Shown: in pieces, positions 25,105-34,239 of the stretch
How positions within the stretch are numbered: the first letter of the stretch is position 1
Layout of the letters: every line of letters starts with the position of its first letter
From: VXYL01 sp965243095
Lineage (GTDB): Bacteria > Pseudomonadota > Gammaproteobacteria > Pseudomonadales > Azotimanducaceae
Length of the DNA: 64,000 nucleotides
Direction of reading: 5' to 3'
NCBI GenBank assembly: GCA_965243095.1
Contig: OZ251530.1
Span: 2,914,001-2,978,000 of the forward strand
Position numbers and translations under genes: made by a program
The notes under the pieces: model-generated
Seen by the model: the letters and a program-made list of their open reading frames with translations, nothing else
What the model was told of the DNA's origin: nothing
Database searches by the model: none

Positions 25105-26468
25105 CCGGCCATCGCCGCCCGGACGCCCCGGCGCACCGCCAGCCGATTCCAGTACCAAGCCGCCACGCCCATCACCACGTTGGTGCAGGCGGTGGCTAGG
25201 AACACCCCGGCGTAGCCCCACAGGTGGTTGCCGAGGACGATGAGCGGGATGTAGCAGGCGAACGCCCGCGCCAGCGAGATCGCCACCGGCGGCAGCGGCT
25301 GGCCGAGGGCGTTGAAGCACGAGGTGGCCACCTGCATCACGCCCATGAAGCCGATGGTGAGCGGCATGATGAGGAAGAACAGCGACGCCACCTCCACCAC
25401 CGTGGGATTGGCGTCTATCAACCGCACGATGGCCTCGCCGGCCACCGCCAGCACCGCGAACGTGACCACCCCCCAGCCGAGGCAGAACCAGTTGCACTGG
25501 CGCAACGCCAGCCGCACGCGCTGGTAGTTTCCGGCGCCCCAGTTCTGCCCCACGAACGGCGGAATGGAGGAGGACGCCGACCACAACACCATGTGCAGCA
25601 TCATCTCCACCCGCGTGGCCACGCTGTAGCCGGCCACCACCTCGTGGCCGTGGGTGGCGAGCAGCCGCGTCGCCACCAGCAGCGAGATGGGGTGTACCAG
25701 ATTGCTCAGCGTGGCCGGGCCGCCAACGTGCAGGATCGCCCACCAGGACGCGCCCCACCCGTCGAGCGACCAACTCCACATCCGCACCCGCGCCAGCACG
25801 ACCAGATACATGATTACGCTGAACACCCGCGACGCCACGTAAGCCCACGCCGCCCCGGCGATGCCGAGTTCGGGAAAGCCGAACAGGCCGAAGATGAACA
25901 CCGGCCCAAGGCCGATTTGCAGCACCGAGCCGGTGGTCATCACCAGCCCCGGGCTGGCCGCCACGCCGGTCGCCCGCAGCAGCGTGGAACCCACCATCGA
26001 CAGCATGAACAGCGGAAAGCCGAGCATGTACACGGCGAGATACTCGGTGGCCATCGCCAGCACCTCGCCCTCGGCGCCCAGCAACACCAGCATCGGCTCG
26101 GCGAACGCCCAGCCGAGGCCGCCGATGGCCACGCCCACCGCCAGCACGAGCAGCTCCGCGTGCGTCACCAGCCGCGCCGCGTGGCGGCGGTCGCCGGCGC
26201 CATAGACGCGGGCGATCACCGACGACGCGCCGGTGCCGATGCCGCCGGCGAACGCGAACAGAAAGATGGTGATGGGGAACGCGAAACCCATCGCCGCCAA
26301 CGCCTCGGTGCCCACCACGCCGAGATAGCCGGCCTCCGCCAGACGGGCGATGTTCATGGACAGCGAGCCCAGCGTCATGAACGAGCCCAAGCGGATCAAG
26401 TGCCGGCCCACGCTGCCGGCGGTGAAGCCGACCCGCCGCGCTTCCACCAAGCGGCGGCGGGCGGCCAT
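25101..26468 (-). CDS. MATE family efflux transporter
   Basis: 455 residues from ATG 26468, the usual MATE length; longer in-frame starts add only low-complexity sequence. About 12 spans are predicted, with conserved pieces MTLGSLSMNIARLAEAGYLG, AFPITIFLFAFAGGIGTGAS and PPFVGQNWGAGNYQRVRLAL. The two six-span halves are similar, as in the MOP superfamily. These are Na+ or H+ antiporters exporting cationic or lipophilic compounds. Glucokinase lies 87 bp upstream on the same strand. Confidence 0.93.
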   Translation of the reverse strand: MAARRRLVEARRVGFTAGSVGRHLIRLGSFMTLGSLSMNIARLAEAGYLGVVGTEALAAMGFAFPITIFLFAFAGGIGTGASSVIARVYGAGDRRHAARLVTHAELLVLAVGVAIGGLGWAFAEPMLVLLGAEGEVLAMATEYLAVYMLGFPLFMLSMVGSTLLRATGVAASPGLVMTTGSVLQIGLGPVFIFGLFGFPELGIAGAAWAYVASRVFSVIMYLVVLARVRMWSWSLDGWGASWWAILHVGGPATLSNLVHPISLLVATRLLATHGHEVVAGYSVATRVEMMLHMVLWSASSSIPPFVGQNWGAGNYQRVRLALRQCNWFCLGWGVVTFAVLAVAGEAIVRLIDANPTVVEVASLFFLIMPLTIGFMGVMQVATSCFNALGQPLPPVAISLARAFACYIPLIVLGNHLWGYAGVFLATACTNVVMGVAAWYWNRLAVRRGVRAAMAG

Positions 26469-26554
26469 GGACGAACGCGGCGCTTTCGCGGCCGGGCGGC
26501 TGTTGCCGGCGGCCTTGCGCGTCTTGCCGCGCCCGGCGAGGAACGATGGCGCTT

Positions 26555-27523
26555 TCAAGAAATCGCGGCCCGCGCCAACAGGTGCGCCCCCTCCACGCCG
26601 ATGCGCGCGTCCGCGGTCAAGAACAAGGGAATGTCGGCGAGCAATTCCGCCGCCCCCGCGCCTTCCCGGAAGCGACGCTGGAAGTGCGCCTCGCGCAGCG
26701 CCGGCGCCAACGCCGCGGCGACGCTGCCGGCCAAATACACGCCGCCAAACGTCAACGCCGTGACGGCGAGGCCGGCGGCAACGGTGGCGAACATTCCAAC
26801 CCAGGTGTACACGGTGGTTTCGCAAACGGGATCGTTCCCCTCCAGCCCACGCCGCACCACCTCCCTCGCCGCCAGCGTGGGCGCCGGCGCCCCCCAAACC
26901 GCGCACACGGCGCGATGCAAAGTGGCAACGCCCGACCCGGAGAGATAGTGTTCCCAGGTAACGACGCCGCCTTCGGCAGCGTGTTCGGACTCCGTGAACG
27001 CCACCAGCTCGCGCTCGAAAGCGCCCACCGGCGCGACCCGCGCATGGCCGCCTTCCGACGCCAGACAGCGCCCGTCCACCACGACGCTCATGCCCAGCCC
27101 GGTACCGGCCGCGAGCACACCCTTGAGACCGTCCGGTTTCGTTCGCGGAACTTCACGCAACGCCTCAAAGCGTTCGCGTGGCAACTGATCCACAGCAGTA
27201 CCGATGGCGACCATGTCGTTCACGAGCAACGCCTTGTGCGCCGATGCCGCGGCCGCCACGCCACGCCGCGAGAACGCCAACCCTGCGTTCGTGAGCCGCG
27301 CCGTCTCGTCGCCACCCTTGGCGAACACCGGCCCGGCAACCGCCAAGCAGCAGGCGTCGAACGAGCCTCGCGGTGTTCGCGGCAACGCCGCCACCGCGTC
27401 CGCCAAGAGCGCGTCCGCGCTGGCCGAATCCGGCGTCGCAAGTTCCACCGCGCCCACCAGCTCGCCGCCTTCGTAGCAGCCAAAGCGGGCGTTCGTGGCG
27501 CCGATGTCGCCGGCGAGTATCAA
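26555..27523 (-). CDS. glk: Glucokinase (ROK-unrelated, E. coli Glk type)
   Basis: 322 residues from TTG 27523, giving MILAGDIGATNARFGCYEGG at the N-terminus as in Glk proteins; the frame is open further upstream, so the start is uncertain. The phosphate-binding LAGDIGATN loop is followed by LLVNDMVAIG (substrate-binding Asn-Asp), GTGLGMSVVVDG, SEGGHARVAP and SGSGVATLHRAV, in the standard order. It phosphorylates glucose with ATP in the cytoplasm. It is divergent from the oligopeptide permease operon and followed by the MATE gene. Confidence 0.9.
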   Translation of the reverse strand: MILAGDIGATNARFGCYEGGELVGAVELATPDSASADALLADAVAALPRTPRGSFDACCLAVAGPVFAKGGDETARLTNAGLAFSRRGVAAAASAHKALLVNDMVAIGTAVDQLPRERFEALREVPRTKPDGLKGVLAAGTGLGMSVVVDGRCLASEGGHARVAPVGAFERELVAFTESEHAAEGGVVTWEHYLSGSGVATLHRAVCAVWGAPAPTLAAREVVRRGLEGNDPVCETTVYTWVGMFATVAAGLAVTALTFGGVYLAGSVAAALAPALREAHFQRRFREGAGAAELLADIPLFLTADARIGVEGAHLLARAAIS

Positions 27524-27710
27524 GGCGTGAACACGCCGCAGCGGCCTGCCCCTGCAAGGAGTGTCGCCGAGACAGGCGCGCTGACGTTGGTTCGCCGAGA
27601 GTCCGGCACGAAAGAGATCGCAATTGTTGGCTACGCGGCGCACTATGATAGCGCCATTGACCGCGCCGAACGGTGGCGCATTGCCGAAGCGTTAGGAACA
27701 ACCACCGCCA

Positions 27711-29288
27711 ATGGCCTTCACAAAGCGCAACGGTGCCCTTGGCAAGGGTGTTTTGGCGGTCGGCCTCGCGTCCGCGCTGGCGGGTTCCGCGGCCGAGTTG
27801 CGCATCGGCAACGGTGGCGAGCCGCTGACGCTCGATCCGCACCGTTACAACCTGAACTTGGAGGAGAAGATCCTCACCGATCTGTTCGAGGGCCTCACCG
27901 CGCACGACGCCGCCGGCAACATCGTGCCCGGGGCAGCCGAATCGTGGGGCACTTCGGACGATGGCTTGACGTGGACCTTCCGCTTGCGCCGCAACGCCCG
28001 CTGGTCGGATGGAGCGCCCGTTACCGCGGAGGATTTCGCTTACGGTTTTCGGCGGCTGCTCAACGCGGACACCGCGGCTAGCTTGGCGTACTTCCTCTAC
28101 GCCATTGACGGTGCGGAGGCGGTGAACGCGGGGGACGCGCCGCCGAGCCGGCTGGGCGTCGCCGCGGTGGACGCCCACACGCTGCGGATTCGCCTGCGGG
28201 AGCCGTTTCCGTTCTTGCCTGAACGCCTCATCTATCCAACGGGCTTTCCCGTGCCGAGACATGTCGTGGAAAAGCATGGCGACCGCTGGGTGCGGGCGGG
28301 CACGATGGTGACCAACGGCGCCTACACGCTGGCGGATTGGCAGCCGCAAGCCTTCGTGCGCCTGCGGAAGAACCCGCACTTCCACGCCGCCGACGATGTG
28401 CGCGTGGAAACTGTCACCTACTATCCGGTGGCGGATCGCAATGCCGCGTACAACCGCTATTTGGCTAGCGAGTTGGACATCATCGGCGACTTTCCGCCGG
28501 GCGAGATCGAACGCCTCGAACGGGAGCGGGCAAGGCAGGTGCATGTCGCGCCGCTGCTCTCCATCATGTATCTGGTCTTCAACACAACGGTGGCGCCGTT
28601 CGACGATGCCCGTGTGCGCGAGGCGTTGGCGTTGGCCATCGACCGGCACCGCCTCACGCGGAAGGTGCTGCGCAGCGGCGAGCGGGCGAGCGCGTCCTTC
28701 GTGCCGCCCATCGTCGCCGGATACGAAAGCGCGGTGGCGGCGCGGCCGGTGGATGTTGGCGCGGCGCGGGCGTTGCTGACGGCGGCCGGCTACGGCGAGG
28801 CGAATCCTCTGGCGGTGACGCTGCGCCACATCGCCGGCGCGGACAACAAGAAGGTGCAGGTGGCCATCGCCGCCATGTGGCGCGAAATCGGCGTGGCGAC
28901 GCAGTTGCACCACGCCGAGTTGAACGCTCACTTCGCGGCGTTGCGCCAAGGCGATTTCCAAGTGGCGCAGGCCGGGTGGTTCGGCGAAAACAACCCGGAG
29001 CATTACTTGGAGCTGTTGATGTCCGCCGCCGGGGACGTCAACTACGGGCGCTTCCAACACGCCGAAGTGGACGCGCTGATGGCGAGCGCCAAACGCTCGG
29101 CGGTGTTGGGCGAACGCTTGGCGTGGTTGCGGCGGGCGGAGGCGGTGGCCTTGGCGGCGCATCCGGTGGTGCCGCTGTATTCCGTGACCACGCGCAGCTT
29201 GGTGAGCGAGCGCGTGGACGGCTGGCTGCCGAATCCGCGCAATACGCATCCGGCGCGCTACTTGCGCCTGCTCCCGCCGCGCCGCTAG
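27711..29288 (+). CDS. oppA: Oligopeptide ABC transporter substrate-binding protein
   Basis: 525 residues from ATG 27711. A signal peptide ends near LAGSAAE. Typical family 5 extracellular binding-protein features: GGEPLTLDPHRYNLNLEEKI, DLFEGLTAHDAAGNIVPGAA, WTFRLRRNARWSDGAPVTAE and YGFRRLLNADTAASLAYFL. The protein binds peptides in the periplasm and hands them to the OppBC permease encoded next. A TATGAT box at 27644-27649 lies in the upstream gap. Permease genes follow in the same direction. Confidence 0.93.
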   Translation: MAFTKRNGALGKGVLAVGLASALAGSAAELRIGNGGEPLTLDPHRYNLNLEEKILTDLFEGLTAHDAAGNIVPGAAESWGTSDDGLTWTFRLRRNARWSDGAPVTAEDFAYGFRRLLNADTAASLAYFLYAIDGAEAVNAGDAPPSRLGVAAVDAHTLRIRLREPFPFLPERLIYPTGFPVPRHVVEKHGDRWVRAGTMVTNGAYTLADWQPQAFVRLRKNPHFHAADDVRVETVTYYPVADRNAAYNRYLASELDIIGDFPPGEIERLERERARQVHVAPLLSIMYLVFNTTVAPFDDARVREALALAIDRHRLTRKVLRSGERASASFVPPIVAGYESAVAARPVDVGAARALLTAAGYGEANPLAVTLRHIAGADNKKVQVAIAAMWREIGVATQLHHAELNAHFAALRQGDFQVAQAGWFGENNPEHYLELLMSAAGDVNYGRFQHAEVDALMASAKRSAVLGERLAWLRRAEAVALAAHPVVPLYSVTTRSLVSERVDGWLPNPRNTHPARYLRLLPPRR

Positions 29289-29329
29289 CTGCGGACGCGC
29301 GGACGGCGGCTGGCCGGGCCGTAGAAGCC

Positions 29330-30247
29330 GTGTTCCGCTACTTGGTGCGGCGGCTGGCGTTCTCGCTGGTCGCGCTGTGGGCGGTGGCTAGCGCGGCGTT
29401 CTTCTTGGTGCGCGCAGCGCCCGGCGGCCCGTTCGATGGCGAACGCCGCCTGCCGCCGGCGGTGGAGGCGAATCTGCGTGCTGCGTACCATTTGGATGAA
29501 CCCTTGCCGCGACAATATGTGCGCTACTTGGGGATGTTGGCCGAAGGAGATTTAGGGCCTTCGTTCCGCTCCAAGGATTTCTCCGTGAACGAGTTGGTGG
29601 CGCAGGGCTTGCCTGTCAGCCTGTTGCTTGGCGGCGGCGCGTTGCTGTTGGCCATTGGCGCGGGCGTTGCGGCCGGCACTTGGGCCGCGTGTCATCGGGA
29701 GCGCTGGCGTGACCGGCTCGTGGCGCTGTTCACCACCCTGAGCTTGGCCGTGCCGCCCATCGTCGTCGCGCCGGCGTTGGTGCTGGCGTTCGCCGTGCAG
29801 TTGCGCTGGTTTCCCGCCGGCGGTTTCGAGAGCGCGGCGCATCTGGTGCTGCCGGTGGTGGCGTTGGCGTTGCCCTACGCGGCGGCGTTCGCCCGTTTGG
29901 CGCGGGGCAGCGTCGCCGAGGTGCTGGCGCGGCCGCACGTGCTGACGGCGCGCGCCAAGGGCCTGCCGATGCCGCGCATCGTCACCCGCCATGTGTTGCC
30001 GAGTTCGCTGCTGCCGGTGGTGTCGTTCGCCGGGCCGGCCGCGGCGGCGCTGTTGACCGGCTCGATGGTGGTGGAGGAGGTGTTCTCGCTGCCCGGCCTT
30101 GGCCGCTACTTCGTGCAGGGCGCGTTGAACCGCGACTACACCTTGGTGACGGGCGCGGTCATCGTGTACGCCGGCTTGGTGCTGGCGCTCAACTTCCTAG
30201 CCGATCTCTTGCTTGCCCGGCTGGATCCGCGCATCCGCCATGCGTGA
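29330..30247 (+). CDS. oppB: Oligopeptide ABC transporter permease, OppB type
   Basis: 305 residues from GTG 29330, giving the standard VFRYLVRRLAFSLVALWAVA N-terminus. Six spans are predicted. The EAA-loop region reads RARKGLP-like (LTARAKGLPMPRIVTRHVLP), and VVEEVFSLPGLGRYFVQGAL is a strong OppB signature. Its stop overlaps the oppC start by 8 bp. Confidence 0.93.
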   Translation: MFRYLVRRLAFSLVALWAVASAAFFLVRAAPGGPFDGERRLPPAVEANLRAAYHLDEPLPRQYVRYLGMLAEGDLGPSFRSKDFSVNELVAQGLPVSLLLGGGALLLAIGAGVAAGTWAACHRERWRDRLVALFTTLSLAVPPIVVAPALVLAFAVQLRWFPAGGFESAAHLVLPVVALALPYAAAFARLARGSVAEVLARPHVLTARAKGLPMPRIVTRHVLPSSLLPVVSFAGPAAAALLTGSMVVEEVFSLPGLGRYFVQGALNRDYTLVTGAVIVYAGLVLALNFLADLLLARLDPRIRHA

Positions 30248-31091
30248 GGCGCTGTTCGGCACGCCGCTCGCCCGCGTCTGCTGCGGCGTGCTGTTGTTCG
30301 TGGTCGCCAGCGCCTTTGTAGGGCCGTGGCTCTCGCCTTGGGCGCTGGAAGCCGTGGACTGGGACGCCATCGACGCGCCGCCGAGCGCCGCCCACTGGTT
30401 CGGGACCGACGCCAACGGGCGCGACTTGCTGGTGCGCACGCTGTCGGGGACGGGGGTGTCGCTCTTGGTGGCGCTGTCGGCGACGGTGGTGAGCTGCTGC
30501 ATCGGCATCCCGTGGGGCGCCGTCGCGGGCTACTTGGGCGGCGGCGTCGATCAAACGCTGATGCGGATTGTCGATGGCCTTTACGCGCTGCCGTTCGTGC
30601 TGTTGGTGATCCTGCTGGTGGCGTTGTTCGGGCGCAACATCTACCTGCTGTTCCTTGGTCTCGGCGCGGTGTACTGGCTGGACCTCGCCCGCATCGTGCG
30701 CGGCCAAACGCTGGTGGCGCGGCGCGAAGCCTATGTGGACGCCGCCCGCGCCCTCGGCGCATCGACGCCGGCCATCGTGCTGCGCCACATCGCCCCCAAC
30801 GTGATGGGCCCGGCGCTGGTGTGTGCCACGCTCTCCGTGCCCGGCGTGGTCATCGCCGAGAGCTTCATCAGCTTCCTCGGCCTCGGCGTGCAGGAGCCGC
30901 AAACCAGCCTCGGCGTGCTGATCGCCGACGGCGCTCGCGAGATGCGCTCGTCGCCGTGGCAACTGTTGTTCCCCGCAGGTTGGTTGGCCGCCACCTTGTT
31001 CGCCCTCAACACTCTCGGCGACCGGCTGCGAGACGCGCTGGATTTGCCGGGTACTGGCGACATTCGCGCCCAGCCGCGTGAGGCGGTGTGA
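30240..31091 (+). CDS. oppC: Oligopeptide ABC transporter permease, OppC type
   Basis: 283 residues from ATG 30240. Features: HWFGTDANGRDLLVRTLSGT near the N-terminus, EAA loop YVDAARALGASTPAIVLRHI, and ESFISFLGLGVQEPQTSLGV. It forms the membrane channel with OppB. No OppD/OppF ATPase genes follow. The next genes are a small hypothetical and a 2TM protein, so ATP hydrolysis must be supplied from elsewhere in the genome. Confidence 0.93.
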   Translation: MREALFGTPLARVCCGVLLFVVASAFVGPWLSPWALEAVDWDAIDAPPSAAHWFGTDANGRDLLVRTLSGTGVSLLVALSATVVSCCIGIPWGAVAGYLGGGVDQTLMRIVDGLYALPFVLLVILLVALFGRNIYLLFLGLGAVYWLDLARIVRGQTLVARREAYVDAARALGASTPAIVLRHIAPNVMGPALVCATLSVPGVVIAESFISFLGLGVQEPQTSLGVLIADGAREMRSSPWQLLFPAGWLAATLFALNTLGDRLRDALDLPGTGDIRAQPREAV

Positions 31092-31171
31092 CCTTGCTCC
31101 AAGCGCGCGTTGGGCTGTTGACAAGCGCGATGGTAAGGCGCATTGTCGCCATCCAACAATCAAGAAGCCCC

Positions 31172-31375
31172 ATGAGTGAGTCGATGAACAAGAGAATTGA
31201 AGGAGGCAACCCAAGTGCCGATGCGCAAGCAGATGCTCGCAGCCAAGACGGGCTCGGGATGGCGAGCGCGTCAACGGTTTCGGCTACTCGACCAGAGCCA
31301 AAACCGCCGAAGCAAAAACCCGATGCGCCCGGTTCCGGCCCGCCAAAGGAATCGGGCGACGCCCCACGGGAATAG
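31172..31375 (+). CDS. Small hypothetical protein, low complexity
   Basis: 67 residues from ATG 31172; a longer frame opens at 31088. The sequence is hydrophilic with a Lys/Pro-rich end (PEPKPPKQKPDAPGSGPPKE). There is no signal peptide and no recognised domain. It stops 21 bp before the SLATT-like gene on the same strand, which is the only reason to take it seriously as a gene. Confidence 0.4.
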   Translation: MSESMNKRIEGGNPSADAQADARSQDGLGMASASTVSATRPEPKPPKQKPDAPGSGPPKESGDAPRE

Positions 31376-31396
31376 CCCAATCCAAGGACGCAGCAG

Positions 31397-31987
31397 ATGA
31401 ACCCCGACGAAACGCCCTACGACACCTTCTACGGCAATCTGTTTGGCGTGCGCAAGTCGGTTCGCTACCACCAGCGTCGCCAAGCGTTCCACGAGTGGTG
31501 GAACACGGTGATCATCGCGTTGGCCTTCGCCTGCAGCGCGTCGGCGATGGCGGAATGGAGCGCCGAGTGGCGGCAGTTGCTGATTGGCACCACGTCGTTC
31601 CTGCTCATGCTGAACTGGGTGATCGGCTTGACGAGAAGGGCCAACGTCCACGCCAAGCTGGGCCAGCGCTTCGCTTCGCTGGAGCAGGAGATGACGCCGT
31701 TCGAGAAGAGCCGCGACATGGACGCCGAGGTCGAGTTCGACTTCCGCCGGCGAAGGTTGGAAATCGAGGCGGACGAGCCGGCCAAGATGCGGGTGATGGA
31801 CGTCTTGTGCCACAACGAGCTGTGCGAGGCGCACTACCCGGACGAGCTCATCTACCCGGTCTCCGCGTGGCGACGTTGGCTTGGCCACTTCCTTGACGTT
31901 GGCGAAGGCCGCGCACCGGGTCGGCCGACAAGCGCTAGCGCGGGAAGCGACCCCGGCGTGGAGGGTCTCTCCGCTTCGACGGTGTGA
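31397..31987 (+). CDS. Two-span membrane protein resembling SLATT effector domains
   Basis: 196 residues from ATG 31397. After SVRYHQRRQAFHEWWNT come two hydrophobic segments (about residues 40-55 and 62-78), then NVHAKLGQRFASLEQEM. A basic HxxR helix, two close spans and a downstream His/Phe-containing amphipathic helix is the SLATT (SMODS/SLOG-associated 2TM) layout. No nucleotide-sensor gene sits beside it here. The C-terminal 60 residues are unassigned. SLATT proteins are proposed pore-forming effectors of defence systems. The assignment here rests on pattern alone. Confidence 0.55.
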   Translation: MNPDETPYDTFYGNLFGVRKSVRYHQRRQAFHEWWNTVIIALAFACSASAMAEWSAEWRQLLIGTTSFLLMLNWVIGLTRRANVHAKLGQRFASLEQEMTPFEKSRDMDAEVEFDFRRRRLEIEADEPAKMRVMDVLCHNELCEAHYPDELIYPVSAWRRWLGHFLDVGEGRAPGRPTSASAGSDPGVEGLSASTV

Positions 31988-32001
31988 GACTGCCCGGCGA
32001 G

Positions 32002-33429
32002 TCAAGGCGGTGCGTCGTGTTCCGCCAGTGCTTCGGCGATGGCCATGAGTGCGCCGAAACGACTGTCGGCGAGTTCGAACTCCGGCAAAACGGCGAACGC
32101 CGCATCGAACTCGCGCCGCTTGGCGTGCGCTGCCGCGATCGCCTCGAGGGCGCTGTCGTAGCTGCCGCAACCTCGCAGGCGGCCCGGCGCGGCGGGTTCG
32201 ATTCGCGCAGTGGTCTTGCGGGCGTCTTCGATGTTTCCTGCCGCCGCTTGTGCAGCGGCGATGTTGGCCAGCGCTTCCGCGCGAGCGCAGGCATTCGCCA
32301 TACCCGCCGCCAATTCGAGCGCGGCCTCTTCGGCGCCGGCTTTCGCCAACGCACCGGCTACCGCTCCGCGGGCGAAGCCGCCACGCGATGCGTCAAGCGC
32401 CTCGGCCATCGCCTTCAGCCGCAATGCCTCGGCCGGGGTGGCCATGCCGCGGTTGCGGCGTGGGAAGTCGCCCGGCAATATGTGGTTGAGGACGTGGCCG
32501 CCTTCCACAACGGCTAGGATCGCCCGACCGCGGTGGTAGTCCTCGGCGACGGCGTCCGCTAGGGAGACCGCCAGCCAGAGCGTCTCTCGTGCGGCCGCCG
32601 GGTGCCCGGCTGCCTGCAACGCCGTTGCCAGCGCCGCGGTGGTGGCCACGCGCTCGTATTCCTCCTCGATCTTCGCGACCAGAGTTAGCGCTTCGTCTAT
32701 CTCGCCGAGCTCCACCAACGCTTTCGCTATTGCCGAGAATGCCGCCACATCGCCGAATTGCGAGCCCCCGGCTGCCTCGCCGACAGCCTGAAACGCGGCC
32801 CCTAGCATGTCTCGCGCGGCATGAACGCCAGTGGATTGCGCCAACTGCACGGCCAGGTCCGCAACCACCAGCGCCCGGTATTCGGGCCGGTTCATCCCGG
32901 CCAGAATCTCCTGCGCCGCCTCCACGCGTTGCGCCCGCAAAAGCGCTTTGGCGATCTTCGCGTGAGTCCATCCCCTTGGTTCGTCGAGCGAGTTCGCTAT
33001 CGCCAAGGCGTCTGCGAACAGCACGTCCGCGGCTTCATCTTGGCCGGCCGCGGCAAAGGCTTCGGCGATTCCGGGATAGCCGGTCACGCAAAGCTGTCTT
33101 TCCGCCGATTCGGCCAGTGGCAGCTCAGCGAGTTGCTTCAAGGTGTCGAGCGCTTGCTCAAGCCGCCCGCGCTTGGCTTGGGCGACGGCGACATCGACGA
33201 ACGTGGACGCGGCAACATCCATGGGGTGGTATATGTCGCCGCCGTCCATCTCGCCGGCGGTCTCCACAAGTTGCGCGAGCACACATTCCAGCGGGCATGA
33301 AGCCGCGTCTGGGCTGCCAGCGTTCGGGTCTTGCGCGAGGCCTGGCGTCGCTACCAATCCCGCCAAGGCAGCGGCCGCGAGGTGCCGCATGCGCCGGCGA
33401 AAGCGGATGAAGTTGCTTGCTGCCGTCAT
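32002..33429 (-). CDS. Exported helical-repeat (TPR/PPR-like) protein
   Basis: 475 residues from ATG 33429; ATG 33390 is an alternative that starts nearer the signal peptide (LAAAALAGLVATPGLAQ). After CPLECVLAQL with a nearby Cys, the protein is a run of helix pairs spaced about 35 residues: AVAQAKRGRLEQALDTLKQL, IAEAFAAAGQDEAADVLFAD and IAKALVELGEIDEALTLVAK. This is a solenoid of a kind that usually mediates protein contacts in the periplasm. No specific family is recognised. It converges on the SLATT-like gene. Confidence 0.8.
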   Translation of the reverse strand: MTAASNFIRFRRRMRHLAAAALAGLVATPGLAQDPNAGSPDAASCPLECVLAQLVETAGEMDGGDIYHPMDVAASTFVDVAVAQAKRGRLEQALDTLKQLAELPLAESAERQLCVTGYPGIAEAFAAAGQDEAADVLFADALAIANSLDEPRGWTHAKIAKALLRAQRVEAAQEILAGMNRPEYRALVVADLAVQLAQSTGVHAARDMLGAAFQAVGEAAGGSQFGDVAAFSAIAKALVELGEIDEALTLVAKIEEEYERVATTAALATALQAAGHPAAARETLWLAVSLADAVAEDYHRGRAILAVVEGGHVLNHILPGDFPRRNRGMATPAEALRLKAMAEALDASRGGFARGAVAGALAKAGAEEAALELAAGMANACARAEALANIAAAQAAAGNIEDARKTTARIEPAAPGRLRGCGSYDSALEAIAAAHAKRREFDAAFAVLPEFELADSRFGALMAIAEALAEHDAPP

Positions 33430-33488
33430 TGTTGTTCAACCGTAGCACGAAGCCGCGGCGTGACGCCCGATCGCCGCTTCGCTTCGCG

Positions 33489-33494
33489 TACAAT
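33489..33494 (+). promoter_or_regulatory. Probable -10 box of the tRNA-Phe gene
   Basis: TACAAT lies 11 bp upstream of the tRNA 5' end, a plausible distance for a stable-RNA promoter, and is followed by a GC-rich discriminator-like GCGCGC. I do not see a clear -35 box. Confidence 0.4.
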
Positions 33495-33505
33495 GCGCGC
33501 CTCGC

Positions 33506-33581
33506 GGCCAGGTAGCTCAGTTGGTAGAGCAGTGGACTGAAAATCCATGTGTCGGCAGTTCGATTCTGCCCCTGGCCACCA
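33506..33581 (+). tRNA. tRNA-Phe(GAA)
   Basis: 76 nt including an encoded CCA. The acceptor GGCCAGG (33506-33512) pairs with CCTGGCC (33571-33577). The D-arm has AGCTCAGTTGGTAGAGC. The anticodon at 33539-33541 is GAA, flanked by the usual T and AAA. The T-loop reads TTCGATT. All stems are intact. No copy of its 3' end is found nearby, so there is no sign of an element integrated here. Confidence 0.97.
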
Positions 33582-33591
33582 ATCCGATCCG

Positions 33592-34239
33592 CTACGCCTC
33601 GGTTGCGCGTTCTCCCATCGAGCGCAGCCATTGCACATAGCCCCACACCGCCATCGGGATGTACACGCAGTAGAGCAGGGCGTACCACGGCAGGTCTTGG
33701 GCGTAGTAGAGCGGCACGGAGATCACGTTCACCACCACCCAGACCATCCAGTTCTCGATGTGTTTGCGCGCCGTCAGCCACATGGCGGCGAGGCTCGCCA
33801 CCAAGACGCCGTTGTCCCAGTACGGAAAAGCCGCGTCCGCGATGACGACTTCGAGGCCGACTCGCGCCGCCGCCGCTTCCAGAAAATCGAGGGCGTCGCG
33901 GTTGGCCATGCTCCAGCCGAGGGCGAGGCCGCCCAAGACGCAGAGCACCGCCAGGGTGAGCAACACGGTCGGCGGGGCGCGGCGCACCGGCAGGTCGTCG
34001 CGTTGTTCGCCGCCGAACAGCCAGTGGTACCAGCCGTAGAGGTTCAGCGGCAAAAAGCCGATCAGGTGCAGGAGGAAGTTGGCGTATAGCTGCGCCTGCC
34101 ATAGCTGCGGCAGCGTGACCAGCACATAGGCGACGCCCAGCGGCCACGCCAACAGGCGCTGGAAGATCAGGCAGGCGACCACCAGCAGACCCAGCGCCAC
34201 GCCAACGTGTTCGTCGATGGCGAACCAGAACTCCATCAT
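33592..34239 (-). CDS. pnuC: PnuC-family nicotinamide mononucleotide/riboside transporter
   Basis: 215 residues from ATG 34239, which overlaps the stop of the peptidase gene. Seven hydrophobic segments are predicted. The family motif region WPLGVAYVLVTLPQLWQAQL, LNLYGWYHWLFGG and the late NVISVPLYYAQDLPWYALLY and YIPMAVWGYVQWLR match PnuC. It imports an NAD precursor by facilitated diffusion. It is last in the PiT-peptidase-pnuC operon. No NAD-salvage enzyme lies adjacent. Confidence 0.9.
   Translation of the reverse strand: MMEFWFAIDEHVGVALGLLVVACLIFQRLLAWPLGVAYVLVTLPQLWQAQLYANFLLHLIGFLPLNLYGWYHWLFGGEQRDDLPVRRAPPTVLLTLAVLCVLGGLALGWSMANRDALDFLEAAAARVGLEVVIADAAFPYWDNGVLVASLAAMWLTARKHIENWMVWVVVNVISVPLYYAQDLPWYALLYCVYIPMAVWGYVQWLRSMGERATEA

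Noticed and set aside
33506..33581. tRNA-Phe as an attachment site for an integrated island
   Set aside because: No integrase lies nearby and I find no second copy of the tRNA 3' end. The only integrase fragment is at 7 kb.
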